DNA from: Clostridium beijerinckii
GTDB taxonomy: Bacteria > Bacillota > Clostridia > Clostridiales > Clostridiaceae
DNA: 64,000 nucleotides
Direction of reading: 5' to 3'
Assembly: GCA_003129525.1 (NCBI GenBank)
Contig: CP029329.1
Coordinates: 3,594,001-3,658,000, forward strand
The position numbers and the translations under genes are program-made. Below the pieces are notes generated by a model, which saw nothing but the letters and a program-made list of their open reading frames with translations, was not told the origin of the DNA and did no database searches. The stretch's first letter is position 1; each line of letters opens with the position of its first letter. This document shows, in pieces, positions 1 through 8,239 of this stretch.

Positions 1-397
1 AAATGTATTGGACCATCTTTACAAGACCTTGTATATTAAAAGCATTCATAGCTTCTTGCATAATAAGTCTATCTTTAAGTGTTATTTTTTTCCCTAATAA
101 TATAGCTATAAAAATAGTAATAGACATGAACCCAAGTCCACCTGTTTCAATCAAAAGCATTATCACTATTTTACCAAAGATATTCCAGTGAGTTCCTGTG
201 TCTACAGTAACAAGTCCTGTAACACAAACCGCTGATGTTGATGTGAATATTGAATCTAAAAAGTTTGTATATTCTCCATTAGCTGATGAAATCGGTAAAC
301 TAAGTATAATTCCTCCAATTAAAATAACTAGTGCAAATCCTATAGCAAGCACTTGAACTGCATTAATTTTTAATTTTTTCATTAAAGCTTCTGACAT
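1..397 (-). CDS. Trk/Ktr-type potassium uptake channel subunit, N-terminal part
   Basis: Only the first 132 codons are in the window; the gene continues past its left edge. The protein opens with a short basic stretch, a hydrophobic helix at about residues 14-34, then the motif TSAVCVTGL at 54-62. That motif is the first selectivity-filter loop of the TrkH/KtrB family of membrane K+ transport subunits. A second hydrophobic segment follows at about 73-90. These proteins work with a cytoplasmic RCK-domain partner (KtrA/TrkA), which is not visible here. The start ATG at 397 follows a GGAGTGG ribosome site, and no better start lies downstream. KtrB and TrkH cannot be told apart from this fragment. 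Confidence 0.85.
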   Translation of the reverse strand, partial: MSEALMKKLKINAVQVLAIGFALVILIGGIILSLPISSANGEYTNFLDSIFTSTSAVCVTGLVTVDTGTHWNIFGKIVIMLLIETGGLGFMSITIFIAILLGKKITLKDRLIMQEAMNAFNIQGLVKMVQYI

Positions 398-683
398 GTG
401 CACCCACTCCAAAGGTTAATAACCTTATCATATTTTTAATAATAGTATCTATTGTTTTGTTACATGTATTCTAATTAATGTACTTTCATAATTTCTTGCT
501 CTTCTTAATTGCCACTATAAAATCTATTCAATCAACTATAATAAAATTATTATAAATATATACTTTATAATATATATTATCCTTATTTATATTATAAAAT
601 ATACAAGAAATCCTTGTAATTACTTAACATAAAGTTCTTTTCTGGTAATCTTATATAGAAATTTTTCAAATATTTTATATTTT
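398..683. other. AT-rich intergenic region without a visible gene
   Basis: This holds the upstream region of the potassium channel gene. A small perfect palindrome (AAGGTTAATAACCTT, about 411-425) sits just before the ribosome site. I see no convincing promoter pair, coding potential or riboswitch-like structure. Confidence 0.5.
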
Positions 684-718
684 TATATAAAATAAAATGC
701 GACCTAAGTCGCATTTTA
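684..718 (-). terminator. Intrinsic terminator of infC-rpmI-rplT
   Basis: On the minus strand the 10-bp stem AAAATGCGAC / GTCGCATTTT with a 4-nt loop is followed by TTATTTTAT. It begins a few bases after the rplT stop codon and closes the operon. Confidence 0.85.
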
Positions 719-722
719 TGTA

Positions 723-1082
723 TTAAGCGTTTATTTGTTTTTTAGCAACTTCTACTAATTCTGCAAATGCTTTAGGATCATTTATAGCTATTTCAGATAA
801 CATTTTTCTGTTGATATCTATTCCAGCTAATTTGATTCCATTCATGAATTTTGAATATGAAAGATCATTTATTCTTGTAGCTGCATTTATTCTTGCGATC
901 CATACGCTTCTATAATCTCTCTTTTTATTCTTTCTTCCAACATAAGCATTTCTCATTGCTCTTATTACTGATTCATTTGCAGTTTTATATAATCTGCTTT
1001 TTCCACCGTAGTATCCTTTTGCAAGTTTTAAAACTTTTTTATGGTTCTTACGGGCATTTTTCGCTCTTTTTACTCTTGCCAT
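723..1082 (-). CDS. rplT: 50S ribosomal protein L20
   Basis: 119 residues, the normal L20 length, very basic ([16 protein letters not shown] at the N-terminus) and matching L20 throughout. L20 binds 23S rRNA early in 50S assembly. In Firmicutes it also represses its own operon by acting on the leader mRNA upstream of infC; the leader at 1842-1995 fits this. It is the last gene of infC-rpmI-rplT, 28 bases after rpmI. Confidence 0.98.
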   Translation of the reverse strand: MARVKRAKNARKNHKKVLKLAKGYYGGKSRLYKTANESVIRAMRNAYVGRKNKKRDYRSVWIARINAATRINDLSYSKFMNGIKLAGIDINRKMLSEIAINDPKAFAELVEVAKKQINA

Positions 1083-1110
1083 TACTTAAACCTCCTGTAT
1101 TAACTTCATA

Positions 1111-1308
1111 TTATAGGTATGGTAATAATTTCTTCATTACTTTTACTTGTGATTTTGAAACATATCCAGCTTTTCTAAGATTTCTCTTAGTTTTTGAGCT
1201 CTTCTTTGTTAAGATATGGCTCTTAAATGCTTTAGCTCTTTTTAATTTTCCTGTACCTGTTATTCTAAATCTTTTTGCTGCACCTCTATGAGTTTTCATT
1301 TTTGGCAT
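1111..1308 (-). CDS. rpmI: 50S ribosomal protein L35
   Basis: 65 residues, typical L35, opening [15 protein letters not shown] with a basic body. It is a small structural protein of the large subunit. It lies between infC (20-base gap) and rplT, the conserved order. A GGAGG-type site (GAGAGGAGGATTTAATC) precedes the ATG. Confidence 0.98.
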   Translation of the reverse strand: MPKMKTHRGAAKRFRITGTGKLKRAKAFKSHILTKKSSKTKRNLRKAGYVSKSQVKVMKKLLPYL

Positions 1309-1328
1309 GATTAAATCCTCCTCTCAAG

Positions 1329-1841
1329 TTACGCCTTTTTAGGCCCTAAAACCATTGTCATGTTTCTGCCTTCTCTTTTAGGTCTTTTTTCTACTAGGCA
1401 GACATCCTCTAATTTAGCTGCAAAGTTATCAAGAATCTTTTGTCCCATATGGGAAAGTTCCATTTCTCTACCTCTAAATCTAACAGTGATTTTAACTTTA
1501 TCTCCTTCTAATAGGAACTTTCTGGCATTCTTTGCTTTTATATCAATGTCATGTTCCTCAATTGTTAGACTACATCTTACTTCTTTAAGACTTACAATTT
1601 TTTGCTTTTTCTTAGCATCTTTTTCTTTTTTAGATTGCTCATATACATACTTACCAAAATCCATAATTCTACAAACTGGTGGCTTCGCATTAGGAGAAAT
1701 CATAACTAAGTCCATTTCTTTTTCTTCAGCAAGTCTCTTTGCTTCGATTGTTGGGACAACACCTAATGGTTCCCCATCGCTTCCTATTAGTCTAAGTTCT
1801 TTTTCTCTAATCTGTTCATTCATAGAAAAATCTTTATTAAT
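1329..1841 (-). CDS. infC: Translation initiation factor IF-3, probable ATT start
   Basis: IF-3 binds the 30S subunit, checks start-codon pairing and prevents premature joining of the subunits. The N-terminal domain ([20 protein letters not shown]), the lysine-rich linker and the C-terminal domain ending [17 protein letters not shown] are all present. An open frame extends to a GTG at 1848-1850, but that GTG is part of the Shine-Dalgarno sequence GGAGGTG. The codon at correct spacing is ATT at 1839-1841, giving 170 residues. ATT or other rare starts are known for infC and let IF-3 limit its own synthesis. The gene is first in the operon behind an attenuator. Confidence 0.93.
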   Translation of the reverse strand: MNKDFSMNEQIREKELRLIGSDGEPLGVVPTIEAKRLAEEKEMDLVMISPNAKPPVCRIMDFGKYVYEQSKKEKDAKKKQKIVSLKEVRCSLTIEEHDIDIKAKNARKFLLEGDKVKITVRFRGREMELSHMGQKILDNFAAKLEDVCLVEKRPKREGRNMTMVLGPKKA

Positions 1842-1995
1842 ATTTTTCACCTCCGAAAAACTTTATACATAATAAAAAGACGGCATCACTGCCGTCTCAT
1901 ATTATCAATACTCAATAATAAATCTTCATCAAATACCCATACTAGTAGTTTATAAACACTGTAGGGTGAGAAACGGCTGTTTCTTCTTAACATAT
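1842..1995 (-). ncRNA. Leader RNA of infC-rpmI-rplT (L20-leader type attenuator)
   Basis: About 150 nt of untranslated RNA separate the promoter at 1999-2027 from infC. The leader contains several helices and ends in an intrinsic terminator (AGACGGCA / TGCCGTCT then TTTTTATT, 1870-1898), some 25-30 nt before infC. A strong terminator inside a 5' leader at this place matches the Firmicute L20 leader, where excess L20 promotes termination. I identify the family from position and architecture; I did not align it to a covariance model. Confidence 0.8.
1870..1898 (-). terminator. Attenuator terminator in the L20 leader
   Basis: Perfect 8-bp GC-rich stem AGACGGCA / TGCCGTCT, loop GTGA, followed by TTTTTATTATG on the minus strand. 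It ends about 20 nt before the infC ribosome site, so read-through is needed for expression of all three genes. Confidence 0.88.
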
Positions 1996-1998
1996 ATG

Positions 1999-2027
1999 AG
2001 TATATCATCGTTCTTAATACATGTCAA
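1999..2027 (-). promoter_or_regulatory. Sigma-A promoter of infC operon
   Basis: Minus strand TTGACA (2022-2027), 17-bp spacer, TATACT (1999-2004). It overlaps the 3' end of the upstream ytxC frame, so infC has its own promoter. Confidence 0.85.
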
Positions 2028-2922
2028 CATTTTTTGCGATTATTTTTTTAGGTTTAAAATCACTACCGCAATCGTGAAAAGTTACTTTATCACCAAATAC
2101 ATTTTCTATTGTATCTAAAAATTCTTTGTTAGTACAATTTTCTTTCCCATATATGATTATATTTTTAGGTGCACTTGTTATAAGCCCACTTATTAATACA
2201 TCTTCCATATTTAATTCTAAGCTACCTTGTTCTGCTGTTATTTCTTTTAAAAAATCATAATATAAGTCTTTTCCTTCTCCATTTTTTATTATATAGTTAT
2301 TATTTTCTTCTATTATTATATTTATTTCTTCTATTTTACATTCTTGTATATCTACAAAATACTTTAATAATTTTACAAATTCTTTATACTCTTTTTCCAC
2401 CATATATCTTTCTATCACTTTATCTATAATACATTCTATATCTTCTCTAAGTTTTTTCATTCTAAAAGTTATAAAACCATCTATATTAATTTCTTGTTTT
2501 TCACTTATACAATCTCTGATTTTCTCTATCATTGAATTTATTCTATTTAAACAATATATAGAATCTTCATTTTTAGTTGTTTCTTCATATTTCAATACTT
2601 TTACTATTTCATCTTCTACTTCTAATATTTCACGTTGTTTTAAGAAAAAATAATTGTTAGTTAAAAATTCAAGCATTTCTTTTTTTCTATAATTATCAAT
2701 AACTATTCTATATAAAATGTTACTAACATATAAGTTAATAATATCTTTTATTTTTTCATTATAACAATTTTCTTCGCAAATTATCTTAATTATATGAGTT
2801 TTTCTTTCTATACTTTCAACAAATCCTATTAATATATCTTTTTTCTTTAGTAATTCTCTTAGCTCCTGTAATTCATGAGAAAAAATCAAGTCTTCATTAT
2901 AAGCTAATTTTAAAATAAGCAT
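2014..2922 (-). CDS. ytxC: YtxC-like sporulation protein
   Basis: 302 residues counting from the ATG at 2922, which follows GGGAGTGAAATCC; the longer frame to 2976 has no ribosome site. The sequence is rich in Lys, Glu and Ile and mostly helical, with a central FLKQREILEVEDEIVKVL-type stretch and a C-terminal beta segment containing NIIIYGKE. This pattern and position upstream of infC-rpmI-rplT match the YtxC family, made during sporulation in Bacillus and Clostridium. Its biochemical role is unknown. No catalytic motif, signal peptide or membrane helix is evident. The infC promoter overlaps its last codons. Confidence 0.75.
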   Translation of the reverse strand: MLILKLAYNEDLIFSHELQELRELLKKKDILIGFVESIERKTHIIKIICEENCYNEKIKDIINLYVSNILYRIVIDNYRKKEMLEFLTNNYFFLKQREILEVEDEIVKVLKYEETTKNEDSIYCLNRINSMIEKIRDCISEKQEINIDGFITFRMKKLREDIECIIDKVIERYMVEKEYKEFVKLLKYFVDIQECKIEEINIIIEENNNYIIKNGEGKDLYYDFLKEITAEQGSLELNMEDVLISGLITSAPKNIIIYGKENCTNKEFLDTIENVFGDKVTFHDCGSDFKPKKIIAKNVDMY

Positions 2923-3050
2923 GGATTTCACTCCCTTCTTAATATTAGTATGTATAAAATTTTTATGGATATACAAAATTTATATTTTATTTTTTAGGCA
3001 TGTAAAAGAAAAAACAAGCCAATGACGTGATTTGTATTTTTGTCAGATAA

Positions 3051-3197
3051 GAATGTATGTTACCTCATAGCAGGCTATCAGGTGAACATTCTGCCGTAAT
3101 ACGGCACTAAGTGAAACTTTTTAGGTGGAATTTCATATTCTACCTGAATTTAGTTGAACTAGTCTTAAGACAAAATGGATTAGCATGCTAACTTGTC
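3051..3197 (+). repeat. Structured intergenic repeat, copy A
   Basis: A run of hairpins: GAATGT...ACATTC enclosing ACCT/AGGT and ATAG/CTAT (3051-3091), the perfect TGCCGT-AAT-ACGGCA, then the family core AAGTGAAACTT...AGTTGAACT (3109-3160) with stem AGGTGGAAT / ATTCTACCT, then GACA...TGTC around TTAGCATGCTAA. The core recurs at 3297, 4833, 11445 and 57897. No coding potential. Confidence 0.65.
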
Positions 3198-3296
3198 ATT
3201 TTTCAAGTGTACTTTAAGATTAATAATAGTTGATTGACATGTTATAATTTAAAGTTCAAAATATAATCTATAGTTCAAAATAACATTTTAAATAGT

Positions 3297-3413
3297 TAAC
3301 GGCTGCACGCCGCTAGACGATGTACCACTTGAGGGTACATTGTGACCCTTGTGGTTATAAATCCAACTAAGATTCAGATGGAGATAAAACTCCACCCAAA
3401 TCAAGTTTTACTT
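3297..3413 (-). repeat. Structured intergenic repeat, copy A' (inverted relative to copy A)
   Basis: Read on the minus strand this is AAGTAAAACTTGATTTGGG... ending CTGAATCTTAGTTGGATTT, followed by TATAACCACAAGGGTCAC and a hairpin CCAC..GGGT/ACCC..GTGG. It aligns base by base with copy B (AAGTGAAACTT..., TATAACGCCAAGGGTCAC). The element ends 15 bases before the likely start of the next gene and overlaps the longer open frame there, which argues for the later start. Confidence 0.7.
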
Positions 3414-3428
3414 AATAAGGAGAGTTAT

Positions 3429-4133
3429 ATGCATTGTTTCGTTGATTATAGAATTAGTAAAGAAGAATTACTCAGTCTTTCAAAACTAAATATGAATCCA
3501 ATATTAATCCCTAAGTGTAATGAAGTTTATGAAGCTATAAATGGTCATCCTGATATTCAGCTAAATATACTTAAAAATAAATCGTCAACCCAAATTATTG
3601 TTCAAAAAAATATTTCACAAAGCTTAAAAGAAATTCTTAAAGTAAATAACATAAAGTATATTGTTTCAAAAAAGTCATTGTCCAATACATATCCTGATGA
3701 TATTATTTTAAATTCTTTAATTTTAGAAAATTATTTTATCCATAATTTAAAATATAGTGATAGAGAACTTTTAAAATCTCAAAATTCAAAAGTACATATT
3801 AATGTTCCTCAAGGATATACTAAGTGTTCTATCCTACCTGTCAGAGATAATGCATTAATAACAAGCGATAAAGGAATTTTTGAATCTTTAAAAGACTATA
3901 ACTTTGATATTCTTTTGCTTCCTCCTGGTGATATATTACTACCCTCTTTAAATTATGGTTTTATAGGCGGGGTTGGTGGTATGATCTCAAATGATAAGAT
4001 GGCTTTCTTTGGTGATTTAGATAGTTACAAATGGGGATATGAAATAAAAAAATTTCTTTTTAAATATGACGTTTCCCCTATTTCACTAAAAAAAGGAAAA
4101 TTAATAGATAGAGGTAGTTTGCTTACTCTTTAG
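3429..4133 (+). CDS. Conserved protein resembling DUF6873 (GME-fold) family
   Basis: 234 residues from the ATG at 3429, chosen because AAGGAG stands 6 bases upstream and because the longer frame from GTG 3342 runs through repeat copy A'. The C-terminal half has the pattern PVRDNALITSDKGI, then LLLPPGDILLPSLNYGFIGG, GGMI, a FFGDLDS strand and KLIDRGSLLTL. I associate this with the DUF6873 family, assigned to a guanidine-modifying-enzyme-like fold; this is from memory and not checked. No signal peptide or membrane helix is seen. Substrate and reaction are unknown, and no neighbour suggests a pathway. Confidence 0.6.
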   Translation: MHCFVDYRISKEELLSLSKLNMNPILIPKCNEVYEAINGHPDIQLNILKNKSSTQIIVQKNISQSLKEILKVNNIKYIVSKKSLSNTYPDDIILNSLILENYFIHNLKYSDRELLKSQNSKVHINVPQGYTKCSILPVRDNALITSDKGIFESLKDYNFDILLLPPGDILLPSLNYGFIGGVGGMISNDKMAFFGDLDSYKWGYEIKKFLFKYDVSPISLKKGKLIDRGSLLTL

Positions 4134-4245
4134 CAGTGTCAACTATATAATATGATTTCTATTTTTTTGTGTTACTTTTAGATAAACTTAATGGATAATT
4201 ATACTTACAAATAATTATTATATTCCTTAGTTTTAGTACATAAAA

Positions 4246-4297
4246 AATAACAAGTCTAATATGTAAAATCTGATTTACGTATTATAGCCTTGTTATT
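4246..4297 (+). terminator. Terminator-like palindrome of the AATAACAAG family
   Basis: AATAACAAG pairs with CTTGTTATT, enclosing TAATA-tg-TAAA / TTTA-cg-TATTA. It lies between the convergent genes at 3429 and 4352 and probably serves both directions. It is followed by CTCTTTCATATGCTTA, a tail shared with copies near 8225 and 43160. Confidence 0.6.
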
Positions 4298-4351
4298 CTC
4301 TTTCATATGCTTAAATTACAAAAAACTAGCAACTTAATAGCTTTTTATAAT

Positions 4352-4516
4352 TTATCTCATCATCCTTTTCTTTATTTCTTCACTTAATCTTTCAGCTTTT
4401 ACTTTCATTATATCTCTCATGTCCCTCATTTCAGTGCCCATATCTTGTGCTAAACCCTTCATTTCATACCCCATTTTTTCTGCCTTTTCTTTTATTTCTT
4501 TAGTCAAATCTACCAT
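4352..4516 (-). CDS. Small charged helical protein, unknown
   Basis: 54 residues from the ATG at 4516, which follows AGGAGATATTATA; the 6-codon longer frame has no ribosome site. The whole protein (MVDLTKEIKEKAEKMGYEMK at the start, then Met/Asp/Glu/Lys/Arg-rich repeats, ending KKRMMR) reads as one amphipathic helix without cysteines or a signal. I do not recognise the family. A clean ribosome site and a consistent helical pattern support a real gene. It stands alone between a terminator and a 300-base spacer. Confidence 0.6.
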   Translation of the reverse strand: MVDLTKEIKEKAEKMGYEMKGLAQDMGTEMRDMRDIMKVKAERLSEEIKKRMMR

Positions 4517-4832
4517 TATAATATCTCCTTTCATAAAATACTTTCTTAATTAATATAAATTTTTATTAATATTATAAGTAGAGAACCAAAATCTATGATT
4601 TGGTTTAAATCACATGTTCAGCAAGTGATTTCGAGTTTAATTTCATTTATTATAAGTCCTTTTATTTACATTAATAAGTTTACCCAAAAGTAACAATATT
4701 ATTAATAAAAGTTTGAATTTCTTGATTTTTCTTTAAATATATTATTTGCATAATTGAATGTGACTAAAATTTTAGAAATTTACTTTGACTATTAGCTTTC
4801 CATCATTTAAACTATTTTAGGATAGAGTTATC
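4517..4832. other. AT-rich spacer without visible gene
   Basis: Upstream region of the small helical protein on one side and of repeat copy B on the other. I see no open frame of note and no clear promoter hexamers. Confidence 0.45.
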
Positions 4833-4982
4833 AAGTGAAACTTAATTTAGGTGAGATTTGATTCCCGTCTGAATCTTAGTTGAACTTATAACGCCAAGGG
4901 TCACATCGTCCAGGGGCTAGCATCCGTTATTTCCCACTCTTAGAATTTGGAGTGCCACGAATGCTAGCTATCAGGTAAATAA
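4833..4982 (+). repeat. Structured repeat, copy B, in the 5' region of the ABC-F gene
   Basis: Core AAGTGAAACTT...CTTAGTTGAACTTAT (4833-4892), then AACGCCAAGGGTCACATCG, then a long hairpin CTAGCAT...CCACTC / GAGTG...ATGCTAG (about 4916-4968), and the closing motif GCTATCAGGTAAATAA. It ends about 14 bases before the AGGAGG of the next gene, so it is probably transcribed in that gene's leader. The 3' hairpin also occurs as copy E at 40761. Confidence 0.7.
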
Positions 4983-5008
4983 TTATTTTTTATTTTAGGA
5001 GGCAATTA

Positions 5009-6565
5009 ATGAGCGTACTTACTGTTAAAAATATGAATCACGGATTCGGAGATAGAGCTATTTTTGAAGATGTTTCATTTAGATTATTAAAAGGAGAACA
5101 CGTTGGTCTTATTGGAGCTAATGGTGAAGGTAAATCAACATTTATGAATATAGTAACCGGAAAACTTATGCCTGATGAAGGTAGTATCATCTGGTCAAAT
5201 AACGTTAGAGTTGGTTATATGGATCAACATGCTGCTTTAACTAAAGGGCTAAGTATAAGAGATGCTTTAAGGGATGCTTTTAAATATCTTTTTGATTTAG
5301 AAGCAGAAATGAATTCTCTATATGAAAAAATGGGCGATTGTACTGAAGATGAATTAACTAAAATGCTAGATAGGACAGCTACAATTCAAGATTTGCTTGA
5401 TCACAATGGATTTTACGTAATTGACCCAAAGGTTGAAGAAGTTGCAAAAGGACTTGGACTTTTAGATTTAGGGCTTGATAAAGACGTTGATGATTTATCT
5501 GGTGGACAAAGAACTAAAATTCTTTTAGGTAAATTATTACTTGAATGTCCTGATATTTTACTTTTAGACGAACCTACTAATTATCTTGATGAAGAACACG
5601 TAGAATGGCTTAAAAGATATCTTCAATCCTATGAAAATGCATTTATATTAATTTCACATGATATTCCATTTTTAAATTCAGTAGTAAATTTAATATATAG
5701 TGTAGATGAAAGAAAACTCGCTAGATATGTTGGAGATTATAATGAATTTGAAAGAATACATGCAATAAATAAAGAGAAACTAGAAGCTGCTTTTGAAAAA
5801 CAACAAAAGGAAATTTCAAGACTTGAAGATTTCGTTGCTAGAAATAAAGCTAACGCCGCTACTGCTAACATGGCTAAATCTAGACAAAAGAAATTAGATA
5901 AAATGGATATAATAGAAATTTCAAGAGAAAAACCAAAGCCAGAATTCACTTTCAAAACAGCTAGAGCTGCAGGTAAAGTTATATTTGAAACTCATGATTT
6001 AGTTATTGGATATGACTCTCCTCTTACAAAGCCACTAAACTTATACATGGAAAGAGGTCAAAAAATAGCGTTAGTTGGAGCCAATGGACTTGGTAAATCA
6101 ACACTTTTAAAAAGTTTACTTGGAATAGTTAAGCCAATCAGTGGACAAGTTAATCTTGGTGATTATCAATACATAGGATATTTTGAACAAGAAGATAGAA
6201 AAAATAATACTAAAACATGTATAGAAGAAGTTTGGGAAGAGTTCCCAGGTTTCACTCAATACCAAATAAGAGCTACCCTTGCTAAATGTGGTTTAACAAG
6301 TAAACAAATTGAATCTCAAATAAGAGTTTTATCAGGTGGAGAAGCTGCAAAGGTTAGACTTTGTAAAATTCTAAATACTGAAACAAACATACTAATCTTA
6401 GATGAACCTACAAACCATCTAGATGTAGATGCAAAAGATGAACTCAAAAGAGCATTACAAGAATATAAAGGTACAATCCTTATAGTATCCCATGAACCTG
6501 AGTTTTATAGAGATATAATAACTGAAACTTGGAATTGTGAGGATTGGACAACTAAAATAGTTTAA
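5009..6565 (+). CDS. ABC-F family ATPase (YbiT/YkpA-like ribosome-associated protein)
   Basis: 518 residues with two ABC ATPase domains and no membrane helices, the ABC-F layout. Domain 1 has Walker A GANGEGKST (36-44), signature LSGGQ and Walker B LLLDEPTN; domain 2 has GANGLGKST, LSGGEAAK and LILDEPTNHLD. The charged linker between them (about residues 245-300, KQQKEISRLEDFVARNKANA) is the P-site tRNA interaction segment. ABC-F proteins bind the ribosomal E site; members act in translation control or antibiotic resistance. The full-length lineage resembles YbiT/YkpA more than known resistance types, but this is inference. AGGAGG precedes the ATG, and repeat copy B lies just upstream. Confidence 0.92.
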   Translation: MSVLTVKNMNHGFGDRAIFEDVSFRLLKGEHVGLIGANGEGKSTFMNIVTGKLMPDEGSIIWSNNVRVGYMDQHAALTKGLSIRDALRDAFKYLFDLEAEMNSLYEKMGDCTEDELTKMLDRTATIQDLLDHNGFYVIDPKVEEVAKGLGLLDLGLDKDVDDLSGGQRTKILLGKLLLECPDILLLDEPTNYLDEEHVEWLKRYLQSYENAFILISHDIPFLNSVVNLIYSVDERKLARYVGDYNEFERIHAINKEKLEAAFEKQQKEISRLEDFVARNKANAATANMAKSRQKKLDKMDIIEISREKPKPEFTFKTARAAGKVIFETHDLVIGYDSPLTKPLNLYMERGQKIALVGANGLGKSTLLKSLLGIVKPISGQVNLGDYQYIGYFEQEDRKNNTKTCIEEVWEEFPGFTQYQIRATLAKCGLTSKQIESQIRVLSGGEAAKVRLCKILNTETNILILDEPTNHLDVDAKDELKRALQEYKGTILIVSHEPEFYRDIITETWNCEDWTTKIV

Positions 6566-6592
6566 TGATCGAATTAAAACAAGTAATTTTAA

Positions 6593-6630
6593 ATACACAT
6601 AGGCATATAGCTTATGTGTATTTATTTTTT
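6593..6630 (+). terminator. Intrinsic terminator of the ABC-F gene
   Basis: ATACACATA / TATGTGTAT stem followed by TTATTTTTT, starting about 27 bases after the stop codon. Confidence 0.85.
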
Positions 6631-6670
6631 CAAACTACTATAGTATTGTTCAGCAAATAATTAAATTAAA

Positions 6671-6713
6671 AAGGAAGAAGTCCTCATTAAAATTGTGCTT
6701 CTTCCTTTATTTG
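6671..6713 (+). terminator. Second terminator-like hairpin
   Basis: AAGGAAGAAG / CTTCTTCCTT stem, 17-nt loop, followed by TATTTG. It is probably a back-up terminator; the opposite strand also shows a T-rich tail. Confidence 0.6.
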
Positions 6714-6797
6714 TTATCTAAATTTGCTAATAGTTTTTATTAATAAAATTATTATAATCTTACTATCTTCTACTCTTTACCTATCTTAATTCCCTTT

Positions 6798-6840
<43 letters not shown>

Positions 6841-6891
6841 TTTCAATTGTAATTCAAAAGTTTAAATGCAACTGTTGAAGCAAACTGTCTA

Positions 6892-6919
6892 TTGACATAA
6901 TATTCTAAAATGTTATCAT
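6892..6919 (+). promoter_or_regulatory. Sigma-A promoter of threonine ammonia-lyase gene
   Basis: TTGACA (6892-6897), 16-bp spacer, TATCAT (6914-6919), about 50 bases before the start codon. Confidence 0.75.
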
Positions 6920-6968
6920 GAATCTATTGATATTTAAAAGTAATTATACATAAGAAGGGGTTATTAAA

Positions 6969-8189
6969 ATGATGACATTAGATAAATTCGAAGAAGCATA
7001 TGAAATTGTGCAAAAAGTGATCTTAAAGACAAAATTAGTTTATAGTGATTATTATTCAGATATGACCGGAAATAAAGTTTATTTGAAACCTGAAAATATG
7101 CAAAAAACTGGGGCTTATAAAATTAGAGGAGCTTATTACAAAATTAGTACTCTTAGTGATGAAGAACGAAACAAAGGGCTTATAACAGCTTCTGCTGGTA
7201 ATCATGCACAAGGCGTTGCATATGCAGCAAAAGAATATAACGCAAAAGCAATAGTAGTTATGCCAACGACCACTCCACTTATGAAGGTAAACCGCACAAA
7301 GGCATATGGTGCGGAAGTTATATTACATGGTGACGTTTATGATGAAGCCTGTAATTACGCATTAGAATTGGCACAGGAAAAAGGATATACTTTTATCCAC
7401 CCATTTGATGATTTAGATGTTGCAACTGGTCAAGGCTCTATTGCAATGGAAATTATAAAAGAGCTTCCAACAGTTGATATTATTTTAGTTCCAATCGGTG
7501 GTGGTGGACTTGCTGCTGGCGTTTCCACCTTAGTTAAACTTCTTAACCCTAATATTAAGGTTATAGGTGTAGAGCCTGCTGGCGCAAATTGTATGCAAGT
7601 TTCACTAAAAAAAGGTGAAGTTGTTACGCTTCCAAATGTTAATACTATAGCTGATGGTACCGCGGTTAAAACTCCTGGTTCTAAGATTTTTCCATATGTA
7701 AAACAAAATCTTGATGATGTTGTTACAATTGAAGATCATGAGTTAATTGGTGCATTTTTAGATATGCTTGAAAATCACAAGATGCTTGCTGAAAATTCTG
7801 GTTTACTAACCGTTGCAGCACTTAAGCACTTAGATGTTAAAGATAAAAAAGTTGTATCCATTATAAGTGGTGGTAACATGGATGTAATTACGTTTGCTTC
7901 TTTAGTTCAACACGGCTTAATTGAACGAGAACGTATTTGTACAATCTCTGTTTTACTTCCAGATAAGCCAGGTGAATTAACAAATGTATCTCGAGTAATT
8001 GCAGAAGCTCAAGGTAATATAATTAAGCTTGACCATAATCAATTTGTTAGCATTAACCGTAATAATGCAGTTGAACTTGATATTACTATGGAGACCTTTG
8101 GTCATGAACATAAAGATGCTATTGTGAAAGCACTTATAGATAATGGCTATAAGCCAAATTTAATTCAACCCAAAATGATTTATCAATAA
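6969..8189 (+). CDS. ilvA: Threonine ammonia-lyase (threonine dehydratase) with ACT domain
   Basis: A PLP enzyme that deaminates threonine to 2-oxobutanoate, feeding isoleucine synthesis or threonine catabolism. 406 residues. The PLP lysine is K51 in KTGAYKIRGA; SAGNHAQG (75-82) and the glycine loop IGGGGLAAG bind substrate and phosphate. A single ACT domain (about 325-406, starting ISVLLPDKPGELTNVSRVI) ends the protein. Length and one ACT domain match the TdcB/IlvA form common in Clostridia, so biosynthetic versus degradative use is open. GAAGGGG precedes two adjacent ATGs (6969 and 6972). The gene stands alone with its own promoter and terminator. Confidence 0.93.
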   Translation: MMTLDKFEEAYEIVQKVILKTKLVYSDYYSDMTGNKVYLKPENMQKTGAYKIRGAYYKISTLSDEERNKGLITASAGNHAQGVAYAAKEYNAKAIVVMPTTTPLMKVNRTKAYGAEVILHGDVYDEACNYALELAQEKGYTFIHPFDDLDVATGQGSIAMEIIKELPTVDIILVPIGGGGLAAGVSTLVKLLNPNIKVIGVEPAGANCMQVSLKKGEVVTLPNVNTIADGTAVKTPGSKIFPYVKQNLDDVVTIEDHELIGAFLDMLENHKMLAENSGLLTVAALKHLDVKDKKVVSIISGGNMDVITFASLVQHGLIERERICTISVLLPDKPGELTNVSRVIAEAQGNIIKLDHNQFVSINRNNAVELDITMETFGHEHKDAIVKALIDNGYKPNLIQPKMIYQ

Positions 8190-8228
8190 AATAAGATTAC
8201 CTCAAATTTTGAGGTAATCTTATTTTTC
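8188..8228. terminator. Bidirectional terminator between convergent genes
   Basis: Perfect 15-bp stem AATAAGATTACCTCA / TGAGGTAATCTTATT with T-rich tails on both strands, between the ammonia-lyase (+) and the HAD gene (-). It is followed by CTTTCATATGCCTTAG, shared with other terminators here. Confidence 0.9.
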
Positions 8229-8239
8229 TTTCATATGCC

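Noticed and set aside
893..1291. 132-residue open frame on the plus strand
   Set aside because: Antisense to rplT and rpmI; hydrophobic because it is the complement of basic codons.
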